DNA of 64,000 nt from Elgaria multicarinata webbii (GCF_023053635.1 NC_086182.1:5419001-5483000); one strand, 5' to 3'. Counted from the first letter of the stretch, positions 1 to 24,251 are shown. Made by a program: numbers and translations. The notes: generated by a model not told the origin, from the letters alone.

Positions 1-2197
1 ACCACATGGCACTTCCAGTCAGTTGACCTCCTCTCCAATTGGGTACATTGGAGCCAAAAATAAAAAACAACAACATCCCTTCTCCCCATCCACACTTTGA
101 CAGGGTACTAAAGCCTGTAGGTAATCTGTATTAGCAACATGATCAGCTTTCAGTCTTCCAAGTCATGCTTAACCCCCAGCCAGCAATGACCCTGATGCAG
201 CAGGGCCATTTATAAACCTCCCCTGAAATCTGTCTGAAAAGGGAAGAAATGCAGGCAGGGTTACCTTTGCAGGTAAGTAGAGCACCTGCAGCAGCTGACA
301 AGAAAGACCCACAACCCAGGGCTCCTTCAGGCTCTTCACAAGAGTATCAAGTATCACAGGGAAATGCAGCAAGTGAGAGGGTTTTACCAAAAATAATTTT
401 ATATAAACTGCTTCTCTGTCAAGAGGAGCTGCTGATCATGAGCCCAAGCTTATAAGCCCCTGAAAGCTAACCTAGAAGGAGTGGCTGTGGGCGCAATATC
501 AATGCTCCTGCTTGCCGTGGCGGGTCTGTGCTGCTGCATGCTGGGAAGGGGGGGAGGAGGGCATAATCAATACAGAAACAGAGGAGGCTCCTTGTGTCCC
601 TATAATGTACACTGAAAATCTACTCTGAACTCAACTTGTGGCAGATTCACCAAAAAAGGCCGACCTCTCCACTGCATTAGCTTGTGGCAGCAAATAGCCA
701 GAGAGCTCCAAATCCAATTTGTTGGGGCAGCAGTAGCCCAAGTTACTGATAAGGCCACAATAAGACAGTTATAGCCTAATCCTAAGGATGTATATTCGGA
801 GTGGGTGAATTGAATAGGGCTTGTTCTCAAGCAGAGATGAGAAGGACCGGAATAATTAAGGAAAAAAGTCCCCCCCTCCATTTTCTTTGGAGGACCATTT
901 TTGTTTAAACAACTGGAAACAGTGAACAGCTTTAGATTATGAAAGTTTCTTTTAGAATGGTAAATAAAATATTTAACAAGCATTTAAATATATCACTCAG
1001 ACTTTACTCTCCCAAAATGATTTCTAAAAACTATGTAATAACTTTTATAGAAAGACTAACATATTTTTGGGGGGAAATATATTTATTTGATTTGTATTCT
1101 GTCCTTCTATCAAGAACAACGGCACTCAAGAAATAATGAAGCCATGGCGTGTTTTTTTAATCTTCTCTATAGGATTCCCAGTCCAGTTATTTCTTCCATT
1201 CCTTATAAAAATTATTGATCTTATATACCTTTTACAATTGTTCCAAGTCATGTTCAGTTTTCCAACATGTGAGTAGAATCACCATATCATAATATGGAAG
1301 AAAATGTGCATTCTGGACAGTTTGGACTTAGTTCTATTGAGTCCTGTATTTCTGGGCTTGTTTTGATTAGATGCTGTTGCAGTCAATTAATATAATTCTA
1401 ATCTAAAGCCCACATGTGAAAGAAACACTGTCGGTATCCTACCATTACCACCAGATGTGACAAAACAGCATATGGGTTATCCCATCTATGTTTCTTTTCT
1501 TTTTTAATAAAAAATAACTGTGATGCTTGTCTGCACTGAACCCATTGCTACAGTTTTTAATAAAGTTCTCAATTAGTCTTAACCACTAGGGAATGCTCTT
1601 CAGCTACAAAAACCCTTTACCTGCTGCCACTAGAATAAACTCTCTCTACCAAAAATAAACTAAATACCCTGGTTCCTATGGCATGAGCATAGGACTGACA
1701 TCACCATTAGAGACAACTGTTCAAAACGAACAAAAAATAGTAAGTTGGTCATTAACGGAAATTGTTTACAAAAGTAAGTAGAATGCCATTCTTCAAGTAA
1801 TAGGTTGAGATTGCTTAAAGGTTTTAAAATTAATTATGATTGCTTACCATTCCTAAGTGGATTCTTTCCAAGCTAAATAAAACCTCAGTACCTTTTCCTT
1901 CAGATCATATTTCCTTAAATTCCATCCCACAAACAGGAACAGGTTTAGGAAGTTCCCTGAACCTCCTTACAAACAAGAACATATGCTGTACACTAGTCTT
2001 ACCATGCCTACAGTTTCTGCTTTTTCTGGCTCCTAGGATGATTCAATGTTTTTAGGGACTATTTGCTGAAGTTTCCTCTGGTCAGACTTAAAATAGGAAC
2101 CAAAATATATATTCTGTATAACTTGTTTTGCCCATGAACTATAATGGTTGGTATATTAAATTTTAAATATAATTTACTCAAACAATGATTACACATT
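1..2197. other. AT-rich stretch with no recognised feature
   Basis: Both strands were read. There are only short unrelated frames, no splice-bounded conserved peptide and no clear repeat boundary. It may be intergenic or the intron of a gene to the left. Confidence 0.4.
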
Positions 2198-2717
2198 GGC
2201 TCAGTTCTGACAACACATTAGTCAACACAGTGTGAAAACGCCACTCAGCAGTTGAGTTTCTAAGGGGTCCTCCCCACATATGTTCTAACTCCATGGTTGT
2301 GTGACTGTGGGCTACTATGGAGTTGAGTAAAATCCATTGTGACGTTTGGTTGTCAGTTCTTCTGCCCTCTCTCTTCCTCCAGTCCTCCTGATGGTATCGA
2401 ATGCTGCAAAAAATCCCAGCGGCTCTCCTAGAGTGGCACTTGCTCATTTTGCTGCTCTTGCCAGGGAACTCTGTAGCCAGTGGGAAAAGTCAACTCAATG
2501 CAACGGAGAACTCCACGGAGCCCGCCATACAACACAATGGTTGTGCAAGAACTCTCCTCTGCACAGTGCAGATATTCTGCATGGAGTGCTTTCCATAAAA
2601 CCCTCCACTGTTGCGTGGAATTTTCCTGCCAGACAACACATTTCTCAATGGTGATGTAAGAACTCCACCGTGGAGTCCTAAAACCACCATTGAGAAACAT
2701 TATACCTGAACTGAGCC
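2198..2717 (+). mobile_element. Non-autonomous hAT-like fold-back element, GGCTCAGTTC family, copy 1
   Basis: Ends GGCTCAGTTC and GAACTGAGCC are inverted. Subterminal ACAACACATT and AACTCCACCGTGGAGT-type palindromes recur in the two other copies at 28864 and 31193. About 520 bp, no coding capacity. A clean target duplication was not seen. Confidence 0.65.
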
Positions 2718-2808
2718 ATTTATTGAGTTTACGTTAAGCTTTTAATTTTAATGATAATTTTATGAGAAAGCCAAGTTACACATAATATAATTTATATTCC
2801 TAAGAAAC

Positions 2809-2929
2809 CATCCCCAACCTGGTGCTCTCCAGAAATTGTAAACTAAAACATCCAGCATTCTTGACCGTTGACCACGCTGCCTGAGGCTGACAGAAGCTGA
2901 GGTCCAAAACATCTGAGGAAGGCTGTCCT
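2809..2929. mobile_element. Decayed palindromic approximately 130-bp hAT-like element
   Basis: It opens CCCCAACCTGGTGCTCTCCA and closes AACATCTGAGGAAGGCTG. This matches the better preserved copies at 50260 and 59756 but is diverged. Confidence 0.5.
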
Positions 2930-4529
2930 AAAGCAATGAAGTGGCTTTAGATCTTGAAAATCACTTTTAAAAAAGGACTGCTTACTTTTACATTTCCCAA
3001 AAAATTCAATTTTTCTCTGGGAAAAAAAAAACTTTCCCATGGCTTCACGTTTTCCAGAAATGTTACATCTCTAGACCTAAGTAACAATGCATCAGATTGC
3101 AGCCTACTTCTCTTAGGTGTCGTGAAACATTTTGTTTTCTTGAGATAACTGCCTAAACATTGAACCCTTCTTGAACATTGGCCCCGCACACCCCTTTAGG
3201 GTACAGGTGCACAGACCTTTCCGCATGGCCCAGGGCCTTTGAAACAGGGTGGATTTAATATTAATTAAAAAGTCATAAAATACCAAGCTTTGCTTAAATG
3301 ATAAGTAGGTTAACAGTAAATAATATAGGTTTAAGCAAGTTAAAAAGGAAAGGATACAAAGTGCAACAAAGAGATGCAGTGCTTGGTTGTGAGAAGGAAA
3401 GTATAAAGAAGAGCAGGTGCCAAGGTATCCTAGCCTTCCCCGCTTTTAATTTTTTTAAAGACAACTAAGTTCATTGCTGGCAGCAACGTGAAGGCCTCTA
3501 GTTGCTCCCACCTGCTTTTCCCAGGGTCACAAGTGGGGCTTGGAGACATTCTTAGGAAATGGAGATAGCAGGTAGCTACAGGCCAATGCTTTTATCTTCA
3601 GCATGCCCATTTTGTAGTGGTGCCAAGGATAGTTTCACAAATAGCCAAATGTGCCCCTTTAGTAAATTAGGAATTAAACCGACACCACTAAGAGCCAATC
3701 TGATCTAGTGGCTAGAGATTTGGCCATGGGCCTTGATTCCAAGAGCAATTGCTTCCATTGGCTTTATGGCTTTTGTTTTCTATCTGCAATGGGAGTTGTA
3801 ACAGGTTCTTGTGAAGATAAAGACAAAGCCCACAGACATACTTTGCAGATTAAATTTGTTCTGAGCAAATAATTGGAAGAAAACAGTGGTTATTATTACT
3901 TTACTGAGGTTTCCCACTAAATCCAGCTATTACAGTCTAGGGCCTGATGATCCCTGTCCAGAAGATTCGAAGAAGGGTAGATTAATTTTAAATCAAGTTG
4001 ATTTAAACGGGTGATTTAAATCAGCAAGATAAAAAAGGCTGATTTCGATCACTGAGCGCTTGAACATGTAAGTGGGCAAATTTCAGAAGCGAGGAGGAGC
4101 GGATGGATAAGATTTCTAGTGAGCCCTGGGAGGACGTGCTGAGGTGTCAGCTGTCCCCACGTGGCCAACGACAGCAACATTATGTCCAATAGGTCATGCA
4201 AAATAGGAGGAACATGCAATTTGTTTTAACTTGCATGATTCAGGGCAGCTGATTCAAAGCAGTGTTTTTCCCCGATACGGATTTATTTTATTTATTTTTA
4301 GTGCACAGAGCAGAGCCTGTACTAGAAGACAACAACTCACATTCCCTGGGCCAAATCCAGCCCCTTGAAAGCTACCCTTAGTTCCCTCTCCCCCCAGTTC
4401 TTGCTGACCTAGAGCCACCATTCCCTCCGTCGAGGGTCGCTGACCCCCAAAAGGCTCGCGGGGCAATAACAGTCCGTGGGCTACAAACCCACAGGCGCTC
4501 ACTTGGTGGTGGTGGGGGGGGCAGTTAAG
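2930..4529. other. Non-coding stretch, no exon recognised
   Basis: AT-rich sequence. A GATTTAAATC-rich patch at about 3990-4050 resembles a transposon end but has no visible partner. Confidence 0.35.
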
Positions 4530-5280
4530 CCCCACTGACCCCGATAGGGCTTACCGGCCTGCAATCCTCCACGCCCCTCCCCAGGGGTCAGCCCCCTTGG
4601 ACACAGGAGGTCCGGGTTGCCAGCCCACCCCGCTCGCGCCCCCAGCACGAGGGAGCCGCTCGTCTTGCAGGTGCCACCAGCTCCTCCCAGCTTTGATGCT
4701 GGAGGTCAACGGGGCGTCCGGCTGGGGGGCTGCGGCTCCCCCTCCGCCCGCCCCTCTCCTCCAAATTAAGGGAGGGGTGTCGGCGCGAATGAGGCCTCGC
4801 GCGCCCACTCACCTGGCAACGTCCCACGGTTGCTAAGGGCGGCCCGCGGCCTACCTCCAGGTCCCTAGGCCCGGGCCGCGGCCTGCCGGCTGGCTGCGAC
4901 ACGAAAGACGTCGGCCGCGGCTCGCTCCAGCTTGCCGCCCTTCCTTCCCCCTGGTGGCAAAGCAGCCCTCATGAAGCCCGCTCCGTTCGCCCGCTCGTCC
5001 CCGCCCTCTGCCCCCTAGGCCCCGCCCATCGCCCCTCAGGAGCCGCCTGCTATTGGCCGTTCGCGCACCAGCCCCGCCGCCCGGTTGGAGAAGGGAGACG
5101 TCCGTCTCTATTACGCTCCGCAGGCCCTTGCCCACTGTGGCCAGCAGGTTAGGCTGGCCCGGTTCCTTCCCGCGATCGTCTTCCTCCCCCACCCTCAACT
5201 CCGCCTTGTGACCCACTCAAGGGCGCCTTGGAGACAGCAAGACCCCAGTCGGGGCTGCCCCGCGCGGCGCCTGAAATAAA
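4530..5280. promoter_or_regulatory. Orphan CpG island with possible first exon on the minus strand
   Basis: A strongly GC- and CpG-rich block. Minus-strand donors are visible: GTTGCCAG|GTGAGT (exon end 4813) and CTGGAG|GTAGGC (near 4855). An inverted CCAAT (ATTGG) lies at about 5052. In human the next gene on this side is STARD7 on the same strand as TMEM127, but no frame here resembles the STARD7 N-terminus as I recall it. It may be a non-coding first exon, an lncRNA promoter, or a different gene. Confidence 0.6.
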
Positions 5281-5763
5281 TGCCGGCAGCTGTGATCGGC
5301 CTCCTTATTTGAGGAACTGGGAGTTTATGCGCCAATCACCTAAGCCTGGCTTTAGTCGAGCCGAGCTAGGCTTTGGGCATGCTAAACTTCTTTTAAAAAT
5401 AAAAAGGCCTTTTGAGACAAGCAACATTGGGCTATTGTGAATATGTGTGTATTTAACTGCAGTACAGATGGCAAAAAGCAACATTCACCATCATCCCTCT
5501 CTAGGATTGACATTAAGCCCTTACCGGGCTGATGAAACGCAAAATAGACTTGTCATTCTGCTTCACTGAGAAGACAAAACTAAAAATGCAATGTGGTGTA
5601 ACGGTTAAGGGAACTGGGATTTGAGCATGGAGAGCTGAGTTCAAATGCCCATTCAGTCAAACAAAGCTCAACAGTTGAATTACTACGTTTACTGCTCTGA
5701 CAGCAAAAATTTAAAACTATCAACTTCCCCTTTCCATTTACATAATGGAGTAGAACTTTCAGC

Positions 5764-6278
5764 GTGCAATCCTATGCATGTTTAGATAAAAACAACCACA
5801 ACTCCCAGCATTTCCCAACCAGTATGGCTGGCTGGGGAATGCTGGGAGTTGAAGGCCTTTTTTCTATATTTCTGTACTGTGCAGTAGCCAAAGCTGATCC
5901 TCTGGTAACGTAGCCCCAAACTGTTTAAGGCTTTGAATGTTAGTTGCACTTTAATCAGGCCTTCAAATGGATTAGTAGCCGATGCAGATGGAAAAATACT
6001 GGCTTAATATGTTCATGCTGGCCAGTCCCCATCTCACTACACTATTTTGGACCACCTATTTTTGGACCACATATTGCAGTAATCCAGGTGAGGTTCCAGA
6101 GCATAGATAGGTGATCTCTGTCTGGATAGGATTACAGAGAAAAGGTGATCTTTGCCACTGAGGCCACTAGTGTCTCTAAAGACAGTTCTGGATTAGCACC
6201 CCCAAATAAAACATTCTTTTGAGGGAGTACAACCTCGTCTAGAACATAACTCCGACCTAAACATGCATAGGATTGCAC
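5764..6278. mobile_element. TIR element (non-autonomous DNA transposon), GTGCAATCCTATGCATG ends
   Basis: Left end GTGCAATCCTATGCATGTTT at 5764 is mirrored by AAACATGCATAGGATTGCAC ending at 6278. It is about 515 bp long and has no coding potential. The interior includes a palindrome at 5802-5848 (ACTCCCAGCATT arms), probably a second, nested element. Confidence 0.7.
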
Positions 6279-7633
6279 CCTAAAGGTATTTTTCCCTTTG
6301 CATTTGAAGCAGAACTTTCATAAAGGAAATGAGATCACACACACACACCCGCAACCCACACCCAATGAAAGGGGGCAACTGGACCATTGAAAGCCATTTT
6401 GGTACTTCTTTTAATCCTGCATCTTCCATTGTAAAGATAGGCTTTGAACTTGTTTTGGAAACCATTTTTTTCACTTTTGTATAATTTTGAGGAATAATTT
6501 TCATCTGCTCCAATTTAGTGAATAACACATCCAACAGCAAGTGGTTATTACATGTGATGTTCTCAGAATAAAGACCCCTTCCATCAGGCTCCTCAAAACA
6601 GCATCTGTATGGTGGTATAACATTTAAGAACATTCACACATATGATCAATTAAGCAACAGAAGTTAATCATTTAAAAATACATTTAAGTGGCTACCACCC
6701 TTGAAAAATTGTGTGGAAAATTTTAGTTGCATAACATGATGGCGTTTTTGCTATGGAGTACCTCACATGTGTACCAATAGACCAGTGCTATTGGTGTGGG
6801 GGAGAAAGAGAACAAAAAAGTACCTAAAATAATTAGGATAAAATATGCTGTCGTTTCTCCTTTCAGGCATAGATGTTCTGATGAAAAATAAAATGTATTT
6901 TGTTATGTGCCTAAGCTGATTTGCTAATGAACTAGGTAATCTGTTTGGAGAACAAAGGAGGCAGTGTTGGCTCTGAAAACATGTGCTTCATAAGAGAAGC
7001 TGGCCTGGCCAAGGCATTACAATCCAAGGAACTTCAACCAATCAGACACGTTACTTCCACTAAACCACAGCTCTCATGTTGCAAGACCAAACACTCAAGA
7101 TGTTAAGATAACCAGCACTGCTGTATTACAGAGCATTTTGTTGTTGTCTTTATATGTTCCAGAGCACTTGTGCCTTCATTCTTCTATTGTCAGCTGAGAA
7201 GCTATGACTTTCCCTTACTCACAGTCAAATTTTAAATTGTAGGTTCCTTGGGGCAAAGAATTTTGTTACATCTCGCTGTAGAATACTACATAAACTGGGC
7301 ACATTATATAAACAATCTCTTGATAGCATGTTTACAGGCATTCTCTGAGGTCACATTACACAGCTTTAGAATTGCCTCCTCCAGCAATGATGCAAGACTC
7401 TTCCATTTAGGCAAACACGATATGAGGGAGGATGAGAAGTCTGCCCTTTGCTGAATTTTGTTACCTATTCCCAGCCTTCAATGATAAAATATTAGAAATT
7501 TTAATTCTTAATCATGCATCAGTCCTTAGGAAGAAAAATAGTTTCAAGGAATGTTGACAAAGGCTAGGGACTGCTTCACACATACCTGCAGCAAGCAGTG
7601 TGATCGCTGTCAAAAACAAAATCAGAAAAGCGT
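6279..7633. other. Non-coding interval left of the predicted TMEM127 3' end
   Basis: No exon, RNA gene or clear repeat recognised; a short (CA)n run sits near 6337. Confidence 0.35.
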
Positions 7634-10324
7634 TTTATTATGTACATGCAAGACCATGGTCAATGATGATTGGACAGGCGGGCTATACAAAAGCAAACAC
7701 TAGCTGATTTGGTTAATGTTTTCTAATGGAGGGAGTGCACAGGATTGCTCAAGTCTGTGATAATTTCTTTTGTGAGCCACAGTCTAAACATCCAGCAAGA
7801 GACTATTTACATCCTTCTTTTATTTTTGGTAGAAAAAGGAATTCGGGATTTTACAGATGGATTTAATCAACAGGGCTTTGTGAACGGTGCTCAAGGTCTT
7901 AAAATAATCACAGTAACCAAGTACACAGATTACATGGAAACAAGTTTTAGTTAAGTACCCTCTGTGGAAACAAGCCGAGGGAAAACCATCTCCGTTCTGG
8001 AGAAGGGTCAAGCTCCCGTTGGCACGTGGAGGAGCTCGCTCTCCCTCCTCAGAGCCAGAAAAGGAGAAGACTGAAAGAGAGTGATCAAGTTCTTCCCCAG
8101 ACCTCACATCAATCTCATCACGATCCAAAAAAGTAAGAGATTAGGTGGAAATAGTAAAATTATGCACAATATTTACAGCCAAACTCTTTTCTCATATGCA
8201 GTAGTCTGAAGGGAGGGGCAGCCTCTGCTTGCACCACACACAAAATGTGCTCTGGAGTCTGCTTTGTGAACATGTAGAAAACCTTCCTCTGGTAAAAAAT
8301 GATGCAGCAATAGCAAGAAGGGCACACAAAATGAAGGCTGTGCCAGTGATACTCCTTATCCACCGGACTGGAGCTGAATGAAAGCTTCTTTAACCCCTGC
8401 TGCAAAGGACATCACTCTGTTTCTACAGTCAGATGCCTCCCAAATTCTACAGTTTGGTCCGTTGCCACCATATTTTTCAGAGGAGGAAGCGCCTTAAATA
8501 ACTCTTCAGAATCCCATTAAAAACCTTTGCCCCAGTTTTCTTTCTAAGCAATTAAGAGAACATAAATGAGTCATCCCTCTCCCGCTTGCAGATATAACAT
8601 TTTATACTTGCAACCCGGAAATCTCAGACAACACTGCACATGATATCCTCTGCATGAACTAGGACAAGTATGGAAGAACAGAAGGAAGCTGATAGTTCAA
8701 AACCAGATATGAATTCAAAAGACAGACATGCCCTCGGGATATAGCTTCAGCATTCATATCATGGCAAATATCCTTCAGAGCATCAATCAGGTTTCATTGC
8801 TGGATCTTTTAAGTTTGCTTGAATAGGAGCAAACTCCCATCTTGGTAACATTAAAACATTTTTTTCTCTTTTCAAAAAACTTGATACACCGCCGTCTCTC
8901 TTACTTCCTCATTCCACCTAAGTTGTTCCCTAGCCAGTAAAAACCAGCCGTCATGAGTAAATAAAGTTGCTGGCTTATTCAAAGCAGTTTTAGCTCAATG
9001 CACTACAATATGCAAAGAGAAAAGGGAAGTTAGTCCTATTTTCCATGTACAGACAAGGTATTACTGCCTGTGACTATTAGGAAGATCTCTGCATCTCACT
9101 AACACACTGACTTAAGGGGAGGAAAAGCTTTGGGGCTACAGAGAGGGTAGAATCAAAAGTAGACAGAAAAAGTTTAAATTAATATAGATTAAAGTAATTA
9201 AAATCAAGCCTGGAACCAGGTATTTGCATATAGTCTTGATATTTGGTGATAACTGAAAGTGGGCCATGCGTGTTGTGTGCATGTACGCGCCAGTGCCAAT
9301 TGGAATGATAGCCCTTCTAAAGGCCCTGTTACTTTATCAGAAGTAGACCAACCTATCCAAGAGAAATTCAGTAGTGGCACTATCCTGGAGCTCGTTCTGA
9401 CAAGTTTAGTTGGTCTCCCCACCCCCAAATACTTAGGGAGGGAAGGGGGCTGTGAGAACAGCAAATAAAGTGCAAAATGCTTCCGTTAAGTAGCATGAGG
9501 CAGAATGTGGGAGTCGATGAAGCAATGGTGGCAGGAAGCTTACCAAGACTTTCCGGCAAGCACACGAACCAACGGAAGTATGTCACCTCCCCACAAACCA
9601 GTGCATAGAGAAGGATTTCCACCTTTAGATGTGCTAAATGCAGAGCAGGCTTGCCCCCAGGTGTGAATATCCGCGAGAGAGTCACATTCCCCACAAAGAG
9701 GCAACCGCCTCTGAGCTCGGGTGGATGGACAGTGCAGGACTGTTGAACTCACTACTGCGAGTGTACGTACCAGTGTGAAAGATCTTATCACAATGCAAAA
9801 AATAGTGGACCCCGGCCGACCCCCACCCACTTAGCCAAGCTGTGCACGTGCCATCTCCTCCCCAGACGAGGCGAGGCGAGGCCTCCTCCTGATGTAGCTG
9901 TGCTCTTCCTCTCTGCACAGGAGTACGTTCAAGTGAGCGCAAGTCTCTGAGCAGCCCAGGACAAGTCTGTGGATTCAGAGAAAGTACAAAGCTGCAGCTG
10001 GGTCACGCTGGCCAGTTATTTCAGAGGCTCGGTGTACATAACGCAAGGAACGCTGGGAAACAAAGGTCACCCAGCTGATTGCTTTGGAACACAGGGCTGC
10101 TCTGGAGGTCACTGCACAGGCAAAGCTCCTCTTGGGTGACTCTCCAAAGTGAGTTCTCTCCCTAGCAAGGAGGGAGTAAAAGTGAGCGAACCACCTCGGA
10201 AAAAAGCACCGGTGAGTGGCTCCATAACAAGGAAGTGCATTCCCAGACAATCGTCTGCAGTTAGGGCTTTGGGTCAGGCCGGAAGAAAGCTTCCCACCCC
10301 AGGCCCCATCATCCAGTAGTAGCA
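7634..10324 (-). other. TMEM127: Probable long 3' UTR of TMEM127
   Basis: The 2.7 kb downstream of the stop codon has no recognised repeat and no credible exon. AATAAA signals on the minus strand occur at 7639-7634 and 7824-7819. Human TMEM127 also has a long 3' UTR. Where the transcript really ends cannot be decided from sequence, and other signals may be used. Confidence 0.35.
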
Positions 10325-21319
<10,995 letters not shown>

Positions 21320-21364
21320 GGATCCTCTTTCTGAGATTAGGCCAAATAAATCCAACACCACACG
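21320..21364 (-). other. TMEM127: 5' UTR part of TMEM127 exon 2
   Basis: Upstream of the start codon a minus-strand acceptor (CTGTCCACAG) ends at 21365, so the first coding exon would span 21364-21076 with 45 nt of 5' UTR. This matches the human layout, in which exon 1 is non-coding. The acceptor is inferred by eye. Confidence 0.6.
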
Positions 21365-22029
21365 CTGTGGACAGAAGCACTTTAGATCATCAGGAGTAGT
21401 GAGTGTTCGGTATTATCAATGCTATTAGGCACCAGTCAGGGAGAAGCAGATTGATAGAAGGCCTGCAGGCAGAAGAGATCATTGGATGTAGCGTGCTTTC
21501 TATATTCTGTTGAGGAACCTGAAAGAGATGATAGATGCTTCAAGTGACAAGCAGATGCATTTTTTTAAATAGCTTTTTGCCTGAAGCAAATAAGAACCAC
21601 CTCCAGATGACCACAGTAAAGACGTCTGATAGAAATGTGTTTCTTTTTTGGCTAAGTGACTAATCTGTGGTGGGTAGGCTAGCGAATGCCATTTGTAGAT
21701 GCTGGCAAGGCAAAGCAGATGAGATGCAGTCATTTTCCAAATAGTGAGAAGTCACACCAAGGTGCTTGATAATTGGGTTAAGAAAACACAAACACTACTA
21801 AAGAAGTCAGTAATTCTCCAGCCAAAGAAGGCGATTCAAACGGTTACATGCAAAGCAAGGAGTCTGTGCACTGTTGGTGTGCACAGCCCGTACGTATTTT
21901 ATTAACATATTGATATCCTGCTTTCTTGCTCCTAAACAGAAACCTCATGACCACTAAAATAAAAACAATTTAACATGAACAATACAGAAACAGACATACA
22001 CCTCTTTAATTCTTCATAACAAACACCAG

Positions 22030-22870
22030 TGTGTAATATCCAGAAGTGAGAGGGTGTCCTGATCTCAAATGACACCACTGTTTATCTACCCTCCCCTTCT
22101 GGTTAAGAAAAGAAATCTGTGCCTCTAGCATGTATATTAGTACTAAAGCCCACTGAATCATTTTGGTTGGAGATATTAGGTGCTGAGAAATAATCCTATG
22201 AGAATCTAAATTAGAGGTGAGAGGAGTCCCACTCCAACCCTCCTCCAATAAAACAGAAGAAATTGTGCTTTGGCAATGAAAGCCCAGTACAGAAGCCTAC
22301 TGACTTGTTCCTAACGATAGCCATTCAGCCTTTATAGAACCAGTGAGTTTATCAGAGCTAGACATTTGGCTGAGGAATAGCTATGCCTGGCCTGTAACAA
22401 GGAGCAGAGGCAATGTCCACCATCTCCAAACGGCATCCCTTTCTTTTCAAGCAAGGGGATTTGTGCCTTTGGTACGGATATCTAGCACCTAAACCTTATT
22501 GAACTGTTTTTAACAACCTGTTCAATGTGCAGAAGATCAGAGCATTGGGCAGAGGAAATTAGGGGCTGTCATTAATCCACTGAACAGTTTTGAAACAACA
22601 GTCCACAGATCTCAGTTGTATGGAGAGATAAGGGATGTTCACTTTTATTGTGTCTAAATGGCATCTTTGTTTACACACACTCTCTTTCTTTTAGTTTGTG
22701 CCTTTGGCATGGTAACAGCGCATTCAATTTTTCAAAGTCCACCGAATGTACCACAAGAGCCACTCAGGCTGCATGAGACTAGAAAGTTAGGTATTTTCCT
22801 GAAGAATAACTATATGCCTCTTGGAATAAAGAATAAAGAACAATCAGCAAAAGGATTTGTACTTTTGGCC
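22030..22870. repeat. Degenerate repeated motifs in TMEM127 intron 1
   Basis: Variants of TTTGTGCCTTTGG-type sequence preceded by a CTTTCTTTT-rich patch recur near 22111, 22449, 22694 and 22854, with loosely similar flanks. They may be decayed tandem copies. Weak evidence. Confidence 0.3.
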
Positions 22871-23189
22871 CATACATATGCCCACCAAATTGCTTCTAAC
22901 AAGAATCACTCAACCTACTTAACGCCAAAGAATATTGTTTACCAGAGAAATACCTGTACATCTGATTGTAATTAAGCCCAAGTACATTTCAGCTGGAACA
23001 GTTGCAAAATCTTCCCAAGCCTCAATTTCCTTTCTCTAGTGTCCCCCTTTTATTGGTATATAGATTGTAAGACCCTCATTCTTTGTAAAACGTCATGTAC
23101 ATGGAAGGTTTTAAGAACAGTGAGGGGCAACCCTGCTCCAAATTTAAGCAACAACTCTGTTTGCCTTAAATTCTCTTTTCCTCCTCCAT

Positions 23190-23350
23190 TGATTTCTAGA
23201 CTGTTAAGTCCCTTGAGGCAGGGATTGTTATATACTGCTTCTAAGCTGTATTGTTTTTATTGTGGTTTTGTTCATTGTTAAACTGCCCTTAACTCTATAT
23301 TCCACCTAGAGTACTTTGTATATAGGTGGGTTATAAATTAAATAAATAAT
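23190..23350 (+). repeat. Probable LINE 3' tail
   Basis: AAGTCCCTTGAGGCAGGGAT through TATAGGTGGGTTATAAATTA and AAATAAAT looks like a LINE 3' UTR with short A-rich tail. Confidence 0.45.
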
Positions 23351-23734
23351 ACATAATAATTATAATAATTAGTAATACTAAATGCATATAGACTTCCCAT
23401 GACATAGGTTCTGTGGTTGGCTCCCAAACAAATAGAACAATTCAAACACAATATAAAGTGATAAAAACTTGTTAAACATTAACACTACCATTAAAACAGA
23501 TTTAACACATCACATGAGTTAAATAGAAGGCCTGGGTAAACAAAAAGGTTTTTACTGGAACCAAAAAGCCGAGGCCTGCAAACTTCTCTGGGAAGGCCTT
23601 CTCCTGGGTGGCTACCCAGTTCACTTCATTCAGCAGGAGGCACCCAAAGCAGGCCATGTGAAGAAGATCTAAAGGACCATGTAAGGTACATATGGGAAAA
23701 GGGCAATCTTTCAAGCAACCTGGGTCCTAAGCCA

Positions 23735-24130
23735 TTATTTATTTATGTACAGAACTTATATCCTGCCGTTTTTTGTTTTGTTTTTCCCTCTTGCAAGGAA
23801 GCCCAAGGCGGATTACACGGTCCTCCTCTCCATTTTATCTTCCCAACAACCCTGTGAGGTCCTTTAAGTTAGGAATCCGTGACTGGCCCAAAGTCACCTT
23901 TTGAGCTTCATTATTATTAGATTTGTATTCCACCTTTTTCCTGTCGCAAGGAGCCTAAGGCAGCTCACACAGTCAACCTCCTCTCCAACCTCACAACAAC
24001 CCTGTAAGGTAGGTTAGGCTGAGACTCAGTGACTGGCCTAAAGTCCCCCAGTGAGCTTTATGGCTGAGTGAGGACTCGAATCAGGGTCTCCCCCGTGCCA
24101 GTCAAACACTATCCAACCACAGTTGGCTCA
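23735..24130 (-). repeat. Two partial tRNA-SINE copies (reverse)
   Basis: The body motif AACAACCCTGTGAGG...GTGACTGGCCCAAAGTCACC and a second TCACAACAACCCTGTAAGGT...GTGACTGGCCTAAAG run in the same direction one after another. Confidence 0.7.
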
Positions 24131-24251
24131 CTCTTTAGAACCTTACAGCACTGACTGGGAACATGCAGCCCTCCAGACTGCAACTCTGTCCCCCAGCGCC
24201 ACTGGCTATGCAAGTGACGGCTGATGGCAGCCACTGCAGTCCAACAAGAGC

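Noticed and set aside
3985-4050. GATTTAAATC-rich patch as a transposon terminus
   Set aside because: No matching partner end or target duplication could be found in the window.
4588-4902. Possible STARD7 first exon in the orphan CpG island
   Set aside because: None of the frames resembles the STARD7 N-terminus or its helical segment as I recall them; kept only as an unassigned CpG island.
22658-22975. 105-aa frame starting MASLFTHTLFLLVCAFGMVT, resembling a signal peptide
   Set aside because: It lies in irregular repeat sequence in a TMEM127 intron. The remainder has no cysteine pattern or domain, and hydrophobic starts arise by chance in T-rich DNA.
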